DNA of 38,148 nt, taken from contig ONEC01000008.1 in NCBI GenBank assembly GCA_900316715.1, forward strand, positions 965 through 39,112, in the 5' to 3' direction. This DNA is from an uncultured Eubacteriales bacterium. Its GTDB lineage: Bacteria; Bacillota; Clostridia; Lachnospirales; Lachnospiraceae. The position numbers and the translations under genes are program-made. Below the pieces are notes generated by a model. That model did no database searches and was not told the DNA's origin. It saw only the letters and a program-made list of their open reading frames with translations. This document shows positions 7,322-14,723 of the stretch, piece by piece; positions within the stretch are counted from its first letter, which is position 1; each line of letters opens with the position of its first letter.

Positions 7322-8696
7322 CCGGATTTCCTCCTTCTAAAATGTATTCCAGCCTTATTGCTGTAGTACTTGATTTATCCAGTTTATATGCTTCGCTCAG
7401 TCTGAGTCCCGGAACCCAGATTACATCTCTGTCATCAACAACCACCGGCCAGTTCTCTCTCATCACCCTGTCCACCTTAAGATCGGTGAAAAGCTTACTG
7501 AGTTTCTTCCTGCCACCCTTATCATTAATAACGATGGAATCTCCCGTTTCGGGCTTTCTGACGCGTAAGATGCCTCTTATTTTATCATAATCAACTATTT
7601 CCGTATACTTATTTTTAGTGAAATGCGTTTCTCCCCGGAGTTCAAATATCTCCTGCTTAAAACTGCCTTCCATTCCGGTTAGTTCGTCGCTGCCTCTCAC
7701 CTCTAGGATCAGTATATCTCCTGTCCTTCTTGCTGTTATATCATATGGGAGATGTACACTTCTTCCGCTGCTTCCCCTGGTGATATCCAGCACCATATCT
7801 ATATGCTTTCTCGTTATATCCTTTCTCTTGCCTGCCAGACGTTCCATAGCAGCCAGAACTGCCTCGCTCTGCTCTGCGTCAGAGAGAAGTTCAAATGGGA
7901 TGATCGGAACGGATATTCCCGTCACTTTATCATCCTGAACAGTGGCGGTTGTAAATGAATCCAGATATTCAGCAGCTTTTCTCTCTATTCCTGCATAAAC
8001 ATCTGCTGTATCCCTAGCAGCACTGTATATATGATCTACCGCTCCCTGATTGATGTCCTTAAGCGCCGGTATGATCACGTGTCTTATTCTGTTTCTTGTA
8101 TAATCATCCTCAAGGTTTGTTGAGTCTGTAACCCAGCTCTCCCCAAGCTCCTCAAGGTAGTTTTCTATCTCATCTCTTCCTGCAAACAGAAGAGGTCTTA
8201 TTATATTCTCCCTTACAGGTCTTATGCCTGCAAGTCCCTTAAGAGATGTGCCGCGGGCCATATTAAAGATAACAGTCTCCACCATATCATCTTTATTATG
8301 TGCAACAGCAATCCTTACTCTTCTTCCGGTTGACTTCTCAAGTTCTGCAGCAACCTCTGCAAAAGCATCGTATCTTTCCTTACGTCCCGCTTCTTCACAG
8401 GACATTCCTGTTTCTTCAGCAATACGAGGGATATCTATGTGAAATGCACTCACCTCGACTCCCAGCTTCTCTCCGAGCTTCTTTACAAACTCCTCATCTC
8501 TGTCAGCCTCGGCGCCTCTTATCATATGATTTACATGAACCGCATGTATATCATATCCTATTACCTCCTTCAGACTGCTTAAAACATGAAGAAGACATAC
8601 TGAATCTGCTCCGCCGGATATACCTGCAACTACTATGTCGCCTTCCTTCAGCATTCCTTCTTCTCTGATAAAACTTTCAATATCTCTGATATTCAC
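7314..8696 (-). CDS. tilS: tRNA(Ile)-lysidine synthase
   Basis: Modifies C34 of the CAU-anticodon isoleucine tRNA to lysidine, using ATP and lysine, so that the tRNA reads AUA instead of AUG. It is an essential cytoplasmic enzyme. The N-terminal PP-loop ATPase motif SGGADS (27-32) and the HVNH segment that follows are intact; the C-terminal TilS domain runs to the end of the 460 residues. The start is GTG, with a G-rich ribosome binding site (GGGGATGG) just upstream. A 13-bp perfect hairpin lies in the 74-bp gap to divIC and may separate transcription of the two. Confidence 0.93.
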   Translation of the reverse strand: MNIRDIESFIREEGMLKEGDIVVAGISGGADSVCLLHVLSSLKEVIGYDIHAVHVNHMIRGAEADRDEEFVKKLGEKLGVEVSAFHIDIPRIAEETGMSCEEAGRKERYDAFAEVAAELEKSTGRRVRIAVAHNKDDMVETVIFNMARGTSLKGLAGIRPVRENIIRPLLFAGRDEIENYLEELGESWVTDSTNLEDDYTRNRIRHVIIPALKDINQGAVDHIYSAARDTADVYAGIERKAAEYLDSFTTATVQDDKVTGISVPIIPFELLSDAEQSEAVLAAMERLAGKRKDITRKHIDMVLDITRGSSGRSVHLPYDITARRTGDILILEVRGSDELTGMEGSFKQEIFELRGETHFTKNKYTEIVDYDKIRGILRVRKPETGDSIVINDKGGRKKLSKLFTDLKVDRVMRENWPVVVDDRDVIWVPGLRLSEAYKLDKSSTTAIRLEYILEGGNPDE

Positions 8697-8739
8697 TGAA
8701 CCATCCCCACTGTTAAAATAATCTTCCCTAAATAACCCA

Positions 8740-8770
8740 AACGGGTAGAAGACAGAATCTTCTACCCGTT
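8740..8770 (-). terminator. Strong hairpin between divIC and tilS
   Basis: AACGGGTAGAAGA (8740-8752), loop CAGAA and TCTTCTACCCGTT (8758-8770) form a perfect 13-bp stem directly beside the divIC stop codon. On the minus strand it is followed by TGGGTTATTT, which is a poor uridine tract. It is therefore best read as a partial terminator, attenuator or RNA processing and stability site within the operon. Confidence 0.55.
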
Positions 8771-9082
8771 CTAATTATCTTTTTCTTTTGGTTTTATAAC
8801 TATCTCGTCAGGATATACAAGCCCGAGTTTCTTCTTTGCTTCGTCCTCAATATACTTCTTTGTCTGCATATACATTTCCTTCTCCTTAAGCTGTTCAGCC
8901 CGGAGATTTGCTTCAGTAAGCTGATTCTCAAGTGCTGTCTCAGTAACCCTGAGCTCCCTTGATCTCTTGCTTAACTCGATGCTTCGGAATGTGCATGCTA
9001 CTACAACCATGAACATTATCATCATTGCTAGGAAAAGCATAAATCTGGATTGTTGAATTTTCCTGACCCTTCTTCTACTCAT
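8771..9082 (-). CDS. divIC: Septum formation initiator, DivIC/FtsB family
   Basis: Small bitopic division protein of 103 residues. A basic cytoplasmic N-terminus is followed by one membrane helix (about 13-32), then an external coiled coil (about 36-85) rich in E, L and R, and a C-terminal segment KKKLGLVYPDEIVI that is a family hallmark. DivIC (FtsB in Gram-negatives) works with FtsL and DivIB/FtsQ to activate septal peptidoglycan synthesis at midcell. It sits between rqcP and tilS as in Bacillus, but the sporulation genes yabP and yabQ, usually just upstream, and spoIIE, usually just downstream, are missing. The ATG start has a weak GGGG ribosome binding site. Confidence 0.85.
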   Translation of the reverse strand: MSRRRVRKIQQSRFMLFLAMMIMFMVVVACTFRSIELSKRSRELRVTETALENQLTEANLRAEQLKEKEMYMQTKKYIEDEAKKKLGLVYPDEIVIKPKEKDN

Positions 9083-9152
9083 TGCACCCCGTCCCGTTTA
9101 CATAATGATACTTTTTAATTTTATAGCATCAGATGAAAGAATGCAAGAGTTT

Positions 9153-9395
9153 TTATACAAGGCTCTCATACATATCAGCTGCATCGTCCTTTTTTACGGT
9201 TTCTGCAACTCTTGTAACCTTCACCTTATCGGTTCTGTTACCAAAGGTTATCTCAATCTCGTCCCCAACCTTTACATCATATGATGCTCTGGCAACTTTA
9301 CCGTTTACCATTACTCGTCCCGCATCGCAGGCATCGTTAGCAACAGTTCTTCTCTTTATCAGACGAGATACCTTTAAATACTTATCAAGCCTCAT
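9153..9395 (-). CDS. rqcP: S4-domain RNA-binding protein, RqcP (YabO) family
   Basis: An 80-residue protein that is almost entirely one S4 RNA-binding domain: MRLDKYLKVSRLIKRRT at the N-terminus and the characteristic GRVMVNGKVARASYDVKVGD turn in the middle. In Bacillus subtilis the orthologue (YabO/RqcP) binds the obstructed 50S subunit and helps RqcH add alanine tails to stalled nascent chains. The position immediately after hup and before divIC supports RqcP over the related heat-shock protein Hsp15. The start is ATG with GAGGA upstream, 12 bp after the hup stop codon. Confidence 0.85.
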   Translation of the reverse strand: MRLDKYLKVSRLIKRRTVANDACDAGRVMVNGKVARASYDVKVGDEIEITFGNRTDKVKVTRVAETVKKDDAADMYESLV

Positions 9396-9407
9396 ATCTA
9401 TATCCTC

Positions 9408-9680
9408 TTAGTTAAGAGCGTCCTTAAGAGCCTTACCAGCCTTGAACTTTGGTGCGTAAGAAGCTGGGATGTTGATTGTCTCCTTAGTAGCAGGATTAAG
9501 TCCTGTTCTAGCTGCTCTCTGTGTCTTCTCAAATGTTCCGAATCCGACAAGTGATACCTTATCGTCATTCTTCATAGCCTCTGTTACTGTCTCTACGAAA
9601 GCCTTAAGTGCCTTCTCTGAATCTGCCTTTGAAAGTCCTGCCTTCTCAGCGATAGCTGAAACAAGTTCTGTCTTGTTCAT
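9408..9680 (-). CDS. hup: HU-family DNA-binding protein
   Basis: A 90-residue histone-like nucleoid protein that bends and compacts DNA as a dimer. The start MNKTELVSAIAEKAGLSK, the signature GFGTFEKTQRAARTGLNP and the basic arm around it are typical of HU. It has the exact family length. The ATG is preceded by AGGAGG at ideal spacing, and a strong promoter lies at 9740-9768. It is the first gene of the hup-rqcP-divIC-tilS-hpt-ftsH run, which fits a highly expressed lead gene. Confidence 0.95.
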   Translation of the reverse strand: MNKTELVSAIAEKAGLSKADSEKALKAFVETVTEAMKNDDKVSLVGFGTFEKTQRAARTGLNPATKETINIPASYAPKFKAGKALKDALN

Positions 9681-9739
9681 TGTAAAATCCTCCTGATGTG
9701 TGTTTTGGAATACGTTTTCATACGAAAGCGCACCTCACA

Positions 9740-9768
9740 TTTATAGACTTTTTAGGCAATTTTGTCAA
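9740..9768 (-). promoter_or_regulatory. Promoter of the hup operon
   Basis: On the minus strand a perfect -35 box TTGACA (9763-9768) and a -10 box TATAAA (9740-9745) are separated by exactly 17 bp. Transcription would start near 9733 and leave an untranslated leader of roughly 50 nt before hup. Confidence 0.8.
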
Positions 9769-9794
9769 GTCCAAGTGAGTATTTAGGCCTTCAT

Positions 9795-10670
9795 TTATAG
9801 ATAATCAACAGTAAATTCAGCTTCAAAACTCTCGCCGGCAGCAAGTACATTATCATAATCTCTGTCTGCGATCGTACCACTGAAATCTGTCTTGTCAGCT
9901 CTTCCGTACCATGGCTCGATACATACGAATGGCGCATTCTTACCGGCCGGTGACCATATTCCGAAGAGTGGAGCATCAAAGGTTACTGATACATAAACCA
10001 TCTTGTTAGGTTTACATAATTCAACTCTCTTTACGCCCTGGCCTTCAAATATCAGCGCATCATTATCAAACATATGCTCATCAATTCTGATAACACCGTC
10101 CTCTGTAACCAGCTCTCCGCCATCCTCAGATACCAGTCCGTCCTTAAGAAGCTTATACTTAAGCGGCTTATCTGTATCAAACGCTATGAAGTAATCTGAC
10201 TGCTGAGTCTTCTTGTCTACAGGACACATGAAAGCAGGATGTCCTCCTATCTGGAAATGCATGGCTCTCTCGTCTTTATTGATAACCTTCCAGCATGTTG
10301 TGAGCTTGTATCCTTCCAGCTTATATGATACTTCAAGTGAGAAATCATAAGGATATAACTCCTTAGTGAACTCATTTGAATCAAGTCTGAAGATAATAGA
10401 CTTATTGTTCTGCTTTACGAACTTAAAATCCATATCTCTGGCAAAGCCGTGCTGGGACATAGTATATTCCTTGCCCTCGGCTGTGTACTTCTTATCCTTC
10501 AGGCTTCCAACGATAGGGAAAAGCACCGGAGCTGTTCTATTCCAGTAAGCACTGTCCGCATTCCACATGTATTCAGTACCCTTCTCTTTGCTGAGAACTC
10601 TTGAAACCTCGGCTCCTTTCTGATTGATAGTTACCTTGAGATTCATATTCTCCAGATAAAACTGCTCCAT
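9795..10670 (-). CDS. Aldose 1-epimerase family protein (LacX-like)
   Basis: A 291-residue cytoplasmic sugar mutarotase-like protein. It has the conserved LFPIVGSLKDKKY near residue 55, the QHGFARD motif, the active-site His in GGHPAFMCP and the acidic residue in CIEPWYGRAD. This set matches the LacX branch of the galactose mutarotase superfamily, which interconverts alpha and beta anomers of aldoses; the natural substrate of LacX proteins is not firmly known. It begins 2 bp after the stop codon of proA, so it is the last gene of the rubrerythrin-membrane protein-proA-epimerase run. No clear terminator was seen before the hup promoter, so transcription may read through into hup. Confidence 0.85.
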   Translation of the reverse strand: MEQFYLENMNLKVTINQKGAEVSRVLSKEKGTEYMWNADSAYWNRTAPVLFPIVGSLKDKKYTAEGKEYTMSQHGFARDMDFKFVKQNNKSIIFRLDSNEFTKELYPYDFSLEVSYKLEGYKLTTCWKVINKDERAMHFQIGGHPAFMCPVDKKTQQSDYFIAFDTDKPLKYKLLKDGLVSEDGGELVTEDGVIRIDEHMFDNDALIFEGQGVKRVELCKPNKMVYVSVTFDAPLFGIWSPAGKNAPFVCIEPWYGRADKTDFSGTIADRDYDNVLAAGESFEAEFTVDYL

Positions 10671-10672
10671 GA

Positions 10673-11998
10673 TTATTCTTCCTCCAGATCCTTAAAATGA
10701 AATTCTGATTTACCGCTTGCGTAATCCCCAACTATCTGTCCGCTTCCGAACAGCTTATACTTGTAAGTAACAAGTCCCTCAAGACCTACAGGACCTCTTG
10801 CATGCAGCTTACTGGTACTTATACCCACTTCCGCACCAAAGCCGTATCTGAAGCCGTCTGCGAATCTTGTAGAGCAATTCTGATATACACCGGCGGAGTC
10901 AACCAGCTGCATGAATCTGTCAGCTATATCATCGTCCTCTGTTAATATGCTGTCTGTATGATGTGAACCGAATCTGTTGATATGACCGATTGCTTCATCC
11001 ACATCCTCAACCAGCTTTGCTGATACCTTAAGTGCAAGATATTCCTTAAAATCACTCTCGGTTATCTCTTCATACTGAAGTCCTGTCTCTGCCTTATTTC
11101 CAAGGCATCCGAGCTCATCAAGAAGCTCTGTGACTTCCTTTGTACCCTTTAATTCTATTCCTGATTCAGCAAGTGCTGCTGCAAGCTTTGGAACAAATTC
11201 TCTCGCTATGCTTCTGTTTATAAGCAGAGTCTCAACTGCATTGCAGGCAGCCGTATACTGGGTCTTTGCATCAAGGATGATAGGAATAGCCTTTTCCTGA
11301 TCTGCTGCTGCATCCACATAGATATGGCATATACCATCAGCATGACCCATTACCGGAATCTTTGTATTATTCATGATGTACTGAACGAAGCTGTTTGAGC
11401 CTCTCGGGATGAGAAGATCTACCAGGCCATAGCAGTCAAGCAGCTCATCTATCTCACTGTGAGTCTCCGCCAGAAGAAGGCATCCCTTAGGGAAACCTGC
11501 ACTGATAACTGCATCATTTATGATTTCAAAAAGGATCCTGTTAGTGTTGGCAGTTTCCTTTCCTCCCTTAAGGATTGCGCAGTTACCGCTCTTTATGCAG
11601 AGAGATGATATCTGAACCATCGCATCCGGACGGGCTTCAAAGATAACTCCGATAACACCGATAGGGCATGTTACTCTGTTAAGAATAAGACCTTCGTCCA
11701 GCTGTCTTGCCAGAGTCTTTCTGCCAAGCGGATCCGGCAGTTCTATGAGCTGATTGATGCCTTTGATAACATCTCTCAGTTTATCCTCATTGAACTTAAG
11801 TCTCTTAACTACTGCATCCGCAACATTGTTCTCCTTTGCTGCAGCAAGATCCTTCTCATTCTCTGCAAATATCTCATTCTTCTTTGCTTCGATAGCTTCT
11901 GCAACGCTCTTCAGCGCAGTATTTCTTTTTCCAACACTCATAGCCGCAACATATGGCGACACGAGCTTCATGTTCCTTACATCTTCTTTAATGCTCAT
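10673..11998 (-). CDS. proA: Gamma-glutamyl phosphate reductase
   Basis: Second step of proline synthesis: NADPH-dependent reduction of gamma-glutamyl phosphate to glutamate semialdehyde. The 441-residue protein has the aldehyde dehydrogenase-like fold, with the catalytic cysteine in TQYTAACNAVETLLI and the RGSNSFVQYIM segment typical of ProA. I chose the internal ATG at 11998 (MSIKEDVRN), because GGAG lies 10 nt upstream and the longer frame would overlap the preceding gene with a basic, non-conserved extension. It follows the membrane-protein gene by 4 bp. The partner proB (glutamate 5-kinase) is not in the window, so the pathway is split in the genome. Confidence 0.95.
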   Translation of the reverse strand: MSIKEDVRNMKLVSPYVAAMSVGKRNTALKSVAEAIEAKKNEIFAENEKDLAAAKENNVADAVVKRLKFNEDKLRDVIKGINQLIELPDPLGRKTLARQLDEGLILNRVTCPIGVIGVIFEARPDAMVQISSLCIKSGNCAILKGGKETANTNRILFEIINDAVISAGFPKGCLLLAETHSEIDELLDCYGLVDLLIPRGSNSFVQYIMNNTKIPVMGHADGICHIYVDAAADQEKAIPIILDAKTQYTAACNAVETLLINRSIAREFVPKLAAALAESGIELKGTKEVTELLDELGCLGNKAETGLQYEEITESDFKEYLALKVSAKLVEDVDEAIGHINRFGSHHTDSILTEDDDIADRFMQLVDSAGVYQNCSTRFADGFRYGFGAEVGISTSKLHARGPVGLEGLVTYKYKLFGSGQIVGDYASGKSEFHFKDLEEE

Positions 11999-12002
11999 TT
12001 CT

Positions 12003-12539
12003 CTAGTTCTCCGGTTTTCTATTTTCAGGTGGTGGGCCACCAGGACCCACCATCTTAACTACTATTGGTGATATGATGATCGCCAGAATATAACTAACAA
12101 TAATTGCAATAGGAAGGTTTTCTAAACAACTGCCCAACCATACCTTTACAAATGGAGGCTGCTTTATCAGCACTTCCATTGGCATCTGTCTGCGGGCCTG
12201 AAATATACCCAGACCACTCATAATAGTACCGAGCAGGCATGAATTAATTACAGTAAAAGGAAAGCCGTTAATAAGATTAAACTTTATCGTTCCCGGCCTT
12301 GCCTTGCACGCCTCAGCAAGCTTTCTACCTAGCTTTGCGATAGGTATTACAAGTGCAACAACTATTCCTACTGCAACAGATTCAACAATACTCAGTATAT
12401 AGTTTACAGCAGCCGGCGGCATCATCTTCGCCTGCTCAGGTGTCCAGTTTCTTCTGGACAGAAATGTAAACAGAGCACCCATTGCCACCGAGATTATCAC
12501 AGCCATGATAACTCCGATAAGCCTTTCCTTATTCTTCAT
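12003..12539 (-). CDS. Multi-pass membrane protein of unknown function
   Basis: A 178-residue integral membrane protein with about four helices (roughly 7-28, 45-67, 91-111 and 138-162) and a Gly/Pro-rich tail GPGGPPPENRKP. The repeated pattern of a basic start, a helix and a second helix vaguely recalls two DUF2798-type units, but I do not firmly recognise the family. It lies between rubrerythrin (15-bp gap) and proA (4-bp gap) on the same strand and has its own GGGAGAA ribosome binding site, so it belongs to this operon. No motif suggests a substrate. Confidence 0.7.
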   Translation of the reverse strand: MKNKERLIGVIMAVIISVAMGALFTFLSRRNWTPEQAKMMPPAAVNYILSIVESVAVGIVVALVIPIAKLGRKLAEACKARPGTIKFNLINGFPFTVINSCLLGTIMSGLGIFQARRQMPMEVLIKQPPFVKVWLGSCLENLPIAIIVSYILAIIISPIVVKMVGPGGPPPENRKPEN

Positions 12540-12554
12540 ATTGTTCTCCCGCTT

Positions 12555-13208
12555 TTAATAGTTTTCTTCACGAACCTCGAAGAAACTCTGTGGATGATTA
12601 CATACTGGACAAACATCAGGAGCCTTTGTTCCGACTACGATATGTCCACAGTTACGGCACTCCCATACCTTAACTTCACTCTTCTCAAATACAGCAGCTG
12701 TCTCAACATTCTTAAGAAGTGCTCTGTAGCGCTCCTCATGATGCTTCTCGATCTCACCTACTGCACGGAACTTAGCAGCAAGCTCAGGGAATCCCTCAGC
12801 CTCAGCTGTCTTAGCAAAATCCTCATACATATCTGTCCATTCATAGTTCTCACCATCAGCTGCAGCACCGAGATTTTCAGCTGTAGAACCGATTCCTGCA
12901 AGTTCCTTAAACCAGAGCTTTGCATGCTCCTTCTCATTATCAGCAGTCTGAAGGAATATAGCAGCTATCTGCTCAAAACCTTCCTTCTTTGCTACTGAAG
13001 CAAAATATGTATACTTGTTTCTAGCCTGTGACTCACCTGCGAATGCAGCCTGAAGATTCTTCTCAGTCTGTGTTCCCGCATATGGATTAGCCTTAGCTTC
13101 CTCTTCTACTAACTCAAAACAGTCAGTCTGCTTACACTTTGGACAAACTTCAGGAGTTGTCTCTGATTCAATAATCTCCCCACAAATCTTACATCTGTAC
13201 TTAGCCAT
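12555..13208 (-). CDS. rbr: Rubrerythrin with two rubredoxin-like domains
   Basis: Peroxide-scavenging non-heme iron protein of anaerobes, which reduces H2O2 to water. It has 217 residues. Residues 1-35 form a rubredoxin-like iron site (C6, C9, C22, C25). Residues about 45-170 form the ferritin-like diiron domain, with Glu/His motifs such as [15 protein letters not shown] and [11 protein letters not shown]. Residues 180-217 form a second rubredoxin-like site (C184, C187, C200, C203). Classical rubrerythrin has only the C-terminal site and reverse rubrerythrin only the N-terminal one, so having both is notable. It has a strong AGGAGG ribosome binding site and a near-consensus promoter at 13318-13346, as expected for an abundant stress protein. 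Confidence 0.93.
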   Translation of the reverse strand: MAKYRCKICGEIIESETTPEVCPKCKQTDCFELVEEEAKANPYAGTQTEKNLQAAFAGESQARNKYTYFASVAKKEGFEQIAAIFLQTADNEKEHAKLWFKELAGIGSTAENLGAAADGENYEWTDMYEDFAKTAEAEGFPELAAKFRAVGEIEKHHEERYRALLKNVETAAVFEKSEVKVWECRNCGHIVVGTKAPDVCPVCNHPQSFFEVREENY

Positions 13209-13280
13209 TTTGTTGCCCTCCTCTTTTTTAGTAAATAACTATTTGTTCACATTCCCGTGTCTATCCATAAGACACTAAAA

Positions 13281-13306
13281 TGCTCCGCGGAACTAGCGTC
13301 GGAGCA
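13281..13306 (-). promoter_or_regulatory. Hairpin in the rubrerythrin 5' leader
   Basis: TGCTCCG (13281-13287) pairs with CGGAGCA (13300-13306) across a 12-nt loop. It lies just downstream of the predicted start of the rubrerythrin transcript and about 70 nt before the gene. It may stabilise the mRNA or act as an operator; no known riboswitch was recognised. Confidence 0.4.
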
Positions 13307-13317
13307 CTATAGAATCA

Positions 13318-13346
13318 ATTATACTTAATAATGTAACTTGAATCAA
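13318..13346 (-). promoter_or_regulatory. Promoter of the rubrerythrin operon
   Basis: On the minus strand TTGATT (13341-13346) and a perfect TATAAT (13318-13323) are separated by 17 bp. The boxes sit in the divergent gap between rubrerythrin and azlC. Confidence 0.75.
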
Positions 13347-13400
13347 TCACTTTGTTGGTGTACTATAGTAAAACAGTTTAATTGAATGCAGGGACAAGTA

Positions 13401-14138
13401 ATGAAAGAATATTTACGCGGACTGCGGGCTGGTATACCGATTGCTCTCGGATATCTCTCGGTGTCCTTTACATTTGGAATAATCGCCGTAAAGAACGGAT
13501 TCACATGGTGGGAAGCACTGGTTATATCTATGACCTGCGTCACATCAGCAGGCCAGTTTTCCGGCATCAAAACCATGTTGATGCCCGGTCAGTATCTGGA
13601 TATGATCATATCTCAGCTCACCATAAATGTAAGATACAGCTTTATGTCCATCTCCTTATCCCAGAAGGTCAATGAACGCTTCAAGGGAGTATGGCGCTGG
13701 CTCTTCGGTTTCATGATGACTGATGAAGTCTTTGCAGTTGCGGTATCGGAAAAATCTGTATCCAGAAGCTTTATGGCAGGACTTATCAGTCTGCCTTATA
13801 TCGGCTGGTCACTGGGAACACTCCTCGGAGCCATCCTTGGAAATGTACTCCCTGCCTCAGTCATGAGTGCCCTCGGACTTGCCATCTACGGAATGTTCGT
13901 AGCAATAGTTGTACCGGAGATGAAGAAGGTACGTCCGGTCATAATAATCGTTATAATCGCCGCTGCAATAAGCACATGCTTTAAGTATGTTCCTATAATA
14001 AAAGAAGTATCTCCAGGTCTTGCTATCAGCATCTCTGCTATAGCTGCAGCAATAGCCGGAGCAGTTCTGTTCCCTGTAAAGGATGAAGAACCTGCAGAAG
14101 AAACACCTTCTGCTGCTTCAGAAGGAGGTGTCCAGTGA
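13401..14138 (+). CDS. azlC: Branched-chain amino acid exporter, large subunit AzlC
   Basis: Large subunit of an AzlCD-type exporter that moves branched-chain amino acids or analogues out of the cell. The 245-residue protein has multiple membrane helices and the family landmarks LRAGIPIALGYLSVSFTFG near the start, AGQFSGIKTM and NVRYSFMSISLSQ. I chose the ATG at 13401 because AGGGA lies 6 nt upstream; an earlier in-frame ATG at 13386 has no ribosome binding site. The charged tail KDEEPAEETPSAASEGG is not conserved. Its stop overlaps the GTG start of azlD (GTGA), so the subunits are translationally coupled. It is transcribed divergently from rubrerythrin. Confidence 0.92.
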   Translation: MKEYLRGLRAGIPIALGYLSVSFTFGIIAVKNGFTWWEALVISMTCVTSAGQFSGIKTMLMPGQYLDMIISQLTINVRYSFMSISLSQKVNERFKGVWRWLFGFMMTDEVFAVAVSEKSVSRSFMAGLISLPYIGWSLGTLLGAILGNVLPASVMSALGLAIYGMFVAIVVPEMKKVRPVIIIVIIAAAISTCFKYVPIIKEVSPGLAISISAIAAAIAGAVLFPVKDEEPAEETPSAASEGGVQ

Positions 14139-14443
14139 GTATCCGCACCTACTTCATATACCTTATAATTATGGCAGGAACTACTTATATTATAAGAGCA
14201 CTGCCCTTTGCAGCTGTAAAAAAGAAAATTGAGAACAGGTTCATACGTTCGTTCCTGTATTACATACCATTTGCAGTACTTACGGCCATGACAATACCGG
14301 ATATCTTTACCGCTACCGCCAGTGTCATATCAGCCGCCTTCGGTCTGGCTGTTGCAATACTGCTGGCTCTTCGCGGCAAAAGTCTCACAACCGTTGCGAT
14401 TGTTGCCTGCTGCGCCGTCTATATAGCAGAACTATTCCTTTAA
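14135..14443 (+). CDS. azlD: Branched-chain amino acid exporter, small subunit AzlD
   Basis: A 102-residue membrane protein with about four helices, the small partner of AzlC. The pattern TYIIRALPFAAVKKKIENRF near the N-terminus and the FLYYIPFAVLTAMTIPDIF segment are characteristic. The start is GTG, overlapping the azlC stop by 4 bp, and an AGAAGGAGG ribosome binding site lies inside the azlC tail. A structured element (14453-14523) begins 10 bp after its stop codon. Confidence 0.9.
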   Translation: MSIRTYFIYLIIMAGTTYIIRALPFAAVKKKIENRFIRSFLYYIPFAVLTAMTIPDIFTATASVISAAFGLAVAILLALRGKSLTTVAIVACCAVYIAELFL

Positions 14444-14452
14444 AATACTTTT

Positions 14453-14523
14453 TGCCCCTGAGACATGATGACGTGTCCCAACCGCCCACCGGGCTCTGGT
14501 ACACGCACATGTCCTCAGGGGCA
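14453..14523 (+). ncRNA. Structured 3'-UTR element, copy 1
   Basis: A 71-nt element starting 10 bp after azlD. TGCCCCTGAG (14453-14462) pairs with CTCAGGGGCA (14514-14523), followed inward by ACATG/CATGT, a TG-CGTGT/ACACG-CA helix with a bulge, CCA/TGG, and an apical GCCC-ACC-GGGC hairpin. A second copy with the same fold lies at 14618-14686 on the other strand. It could act as an elaborate terminator (a short T-rich stretch follows) or as an RNA stability element. I do not match it to a named RNA family. Confidence 0.55.
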
Positions 14524-14575
14524 TTTACATTTCTAAAACAGTCTCCATTATATAAGCCGAACTTGTTATTATTAT

Positions 14576-14601
14576 ATAAAAACCCAGCCCGAGCAGGCTG
14601 G
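14576..14601 (-). terminator. Intrinsic terminator of the CmpB-family gene
   Basis: On the minus strand CCAGCC, a 6-nt loop and GGCTGG are followed by GTTTTTATA. The stem spans 14584-14601. It lies beyond element copy 2, so the minus-strand transcript would carry that element in its 3' untranslated region before terminating here. Confidence 0.7.
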
Positions 14602-14617
14602 TATAAGCAATATAATA

Positions 14618-14686
14618 GTCCCTGAGGGCATGTGCGTGCTTCAGAGCCCAGTGGGCGGGTGAAGCGCGTCATCATGACTCAGGGAC
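14618..14686 (-). ncRNA. Structured 3'-UTR element, copy 2
   Basis: A 69-nt element on the minus strand, 37 bp beyond the stop codon of the gene ending at 14724. GTCCCTGAG pairs with CTCAGGGAC; inside are CATG/CATG, TG-CG-GCTTCA with TGAAGC-CG-CA, and the apical GCCC-ACT-GGGC hairpin. Compared with copy 1, a C-G pair has become U-A in the outer helix and CCA/UGG has become UUCA/UGAA inside, so paired positions changed together. The apical loop region and the strings GATGACG and GCACGCACATG or CACGCACATG are kept. Confidence 0.55.
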
Positions 14687-14723
14687 CTTTAATATCTAAA
14701 TCATGCCTCTCGGGCGTACGTTA

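Noticed and set aside
13363..13368. TATAGT upstream of azlC as a plus-strand promoter.
   Set aside because: No -35 box at acceptable spacing was found, so it is not listed as a feature.
14385..14675. A 96-codon minus-strand frame across the gap between azlD and the CmpB-family gene.
   Set aside because: It covers both structured elements, the terminator and the end of azlD, so it cannot be a plausible gene.
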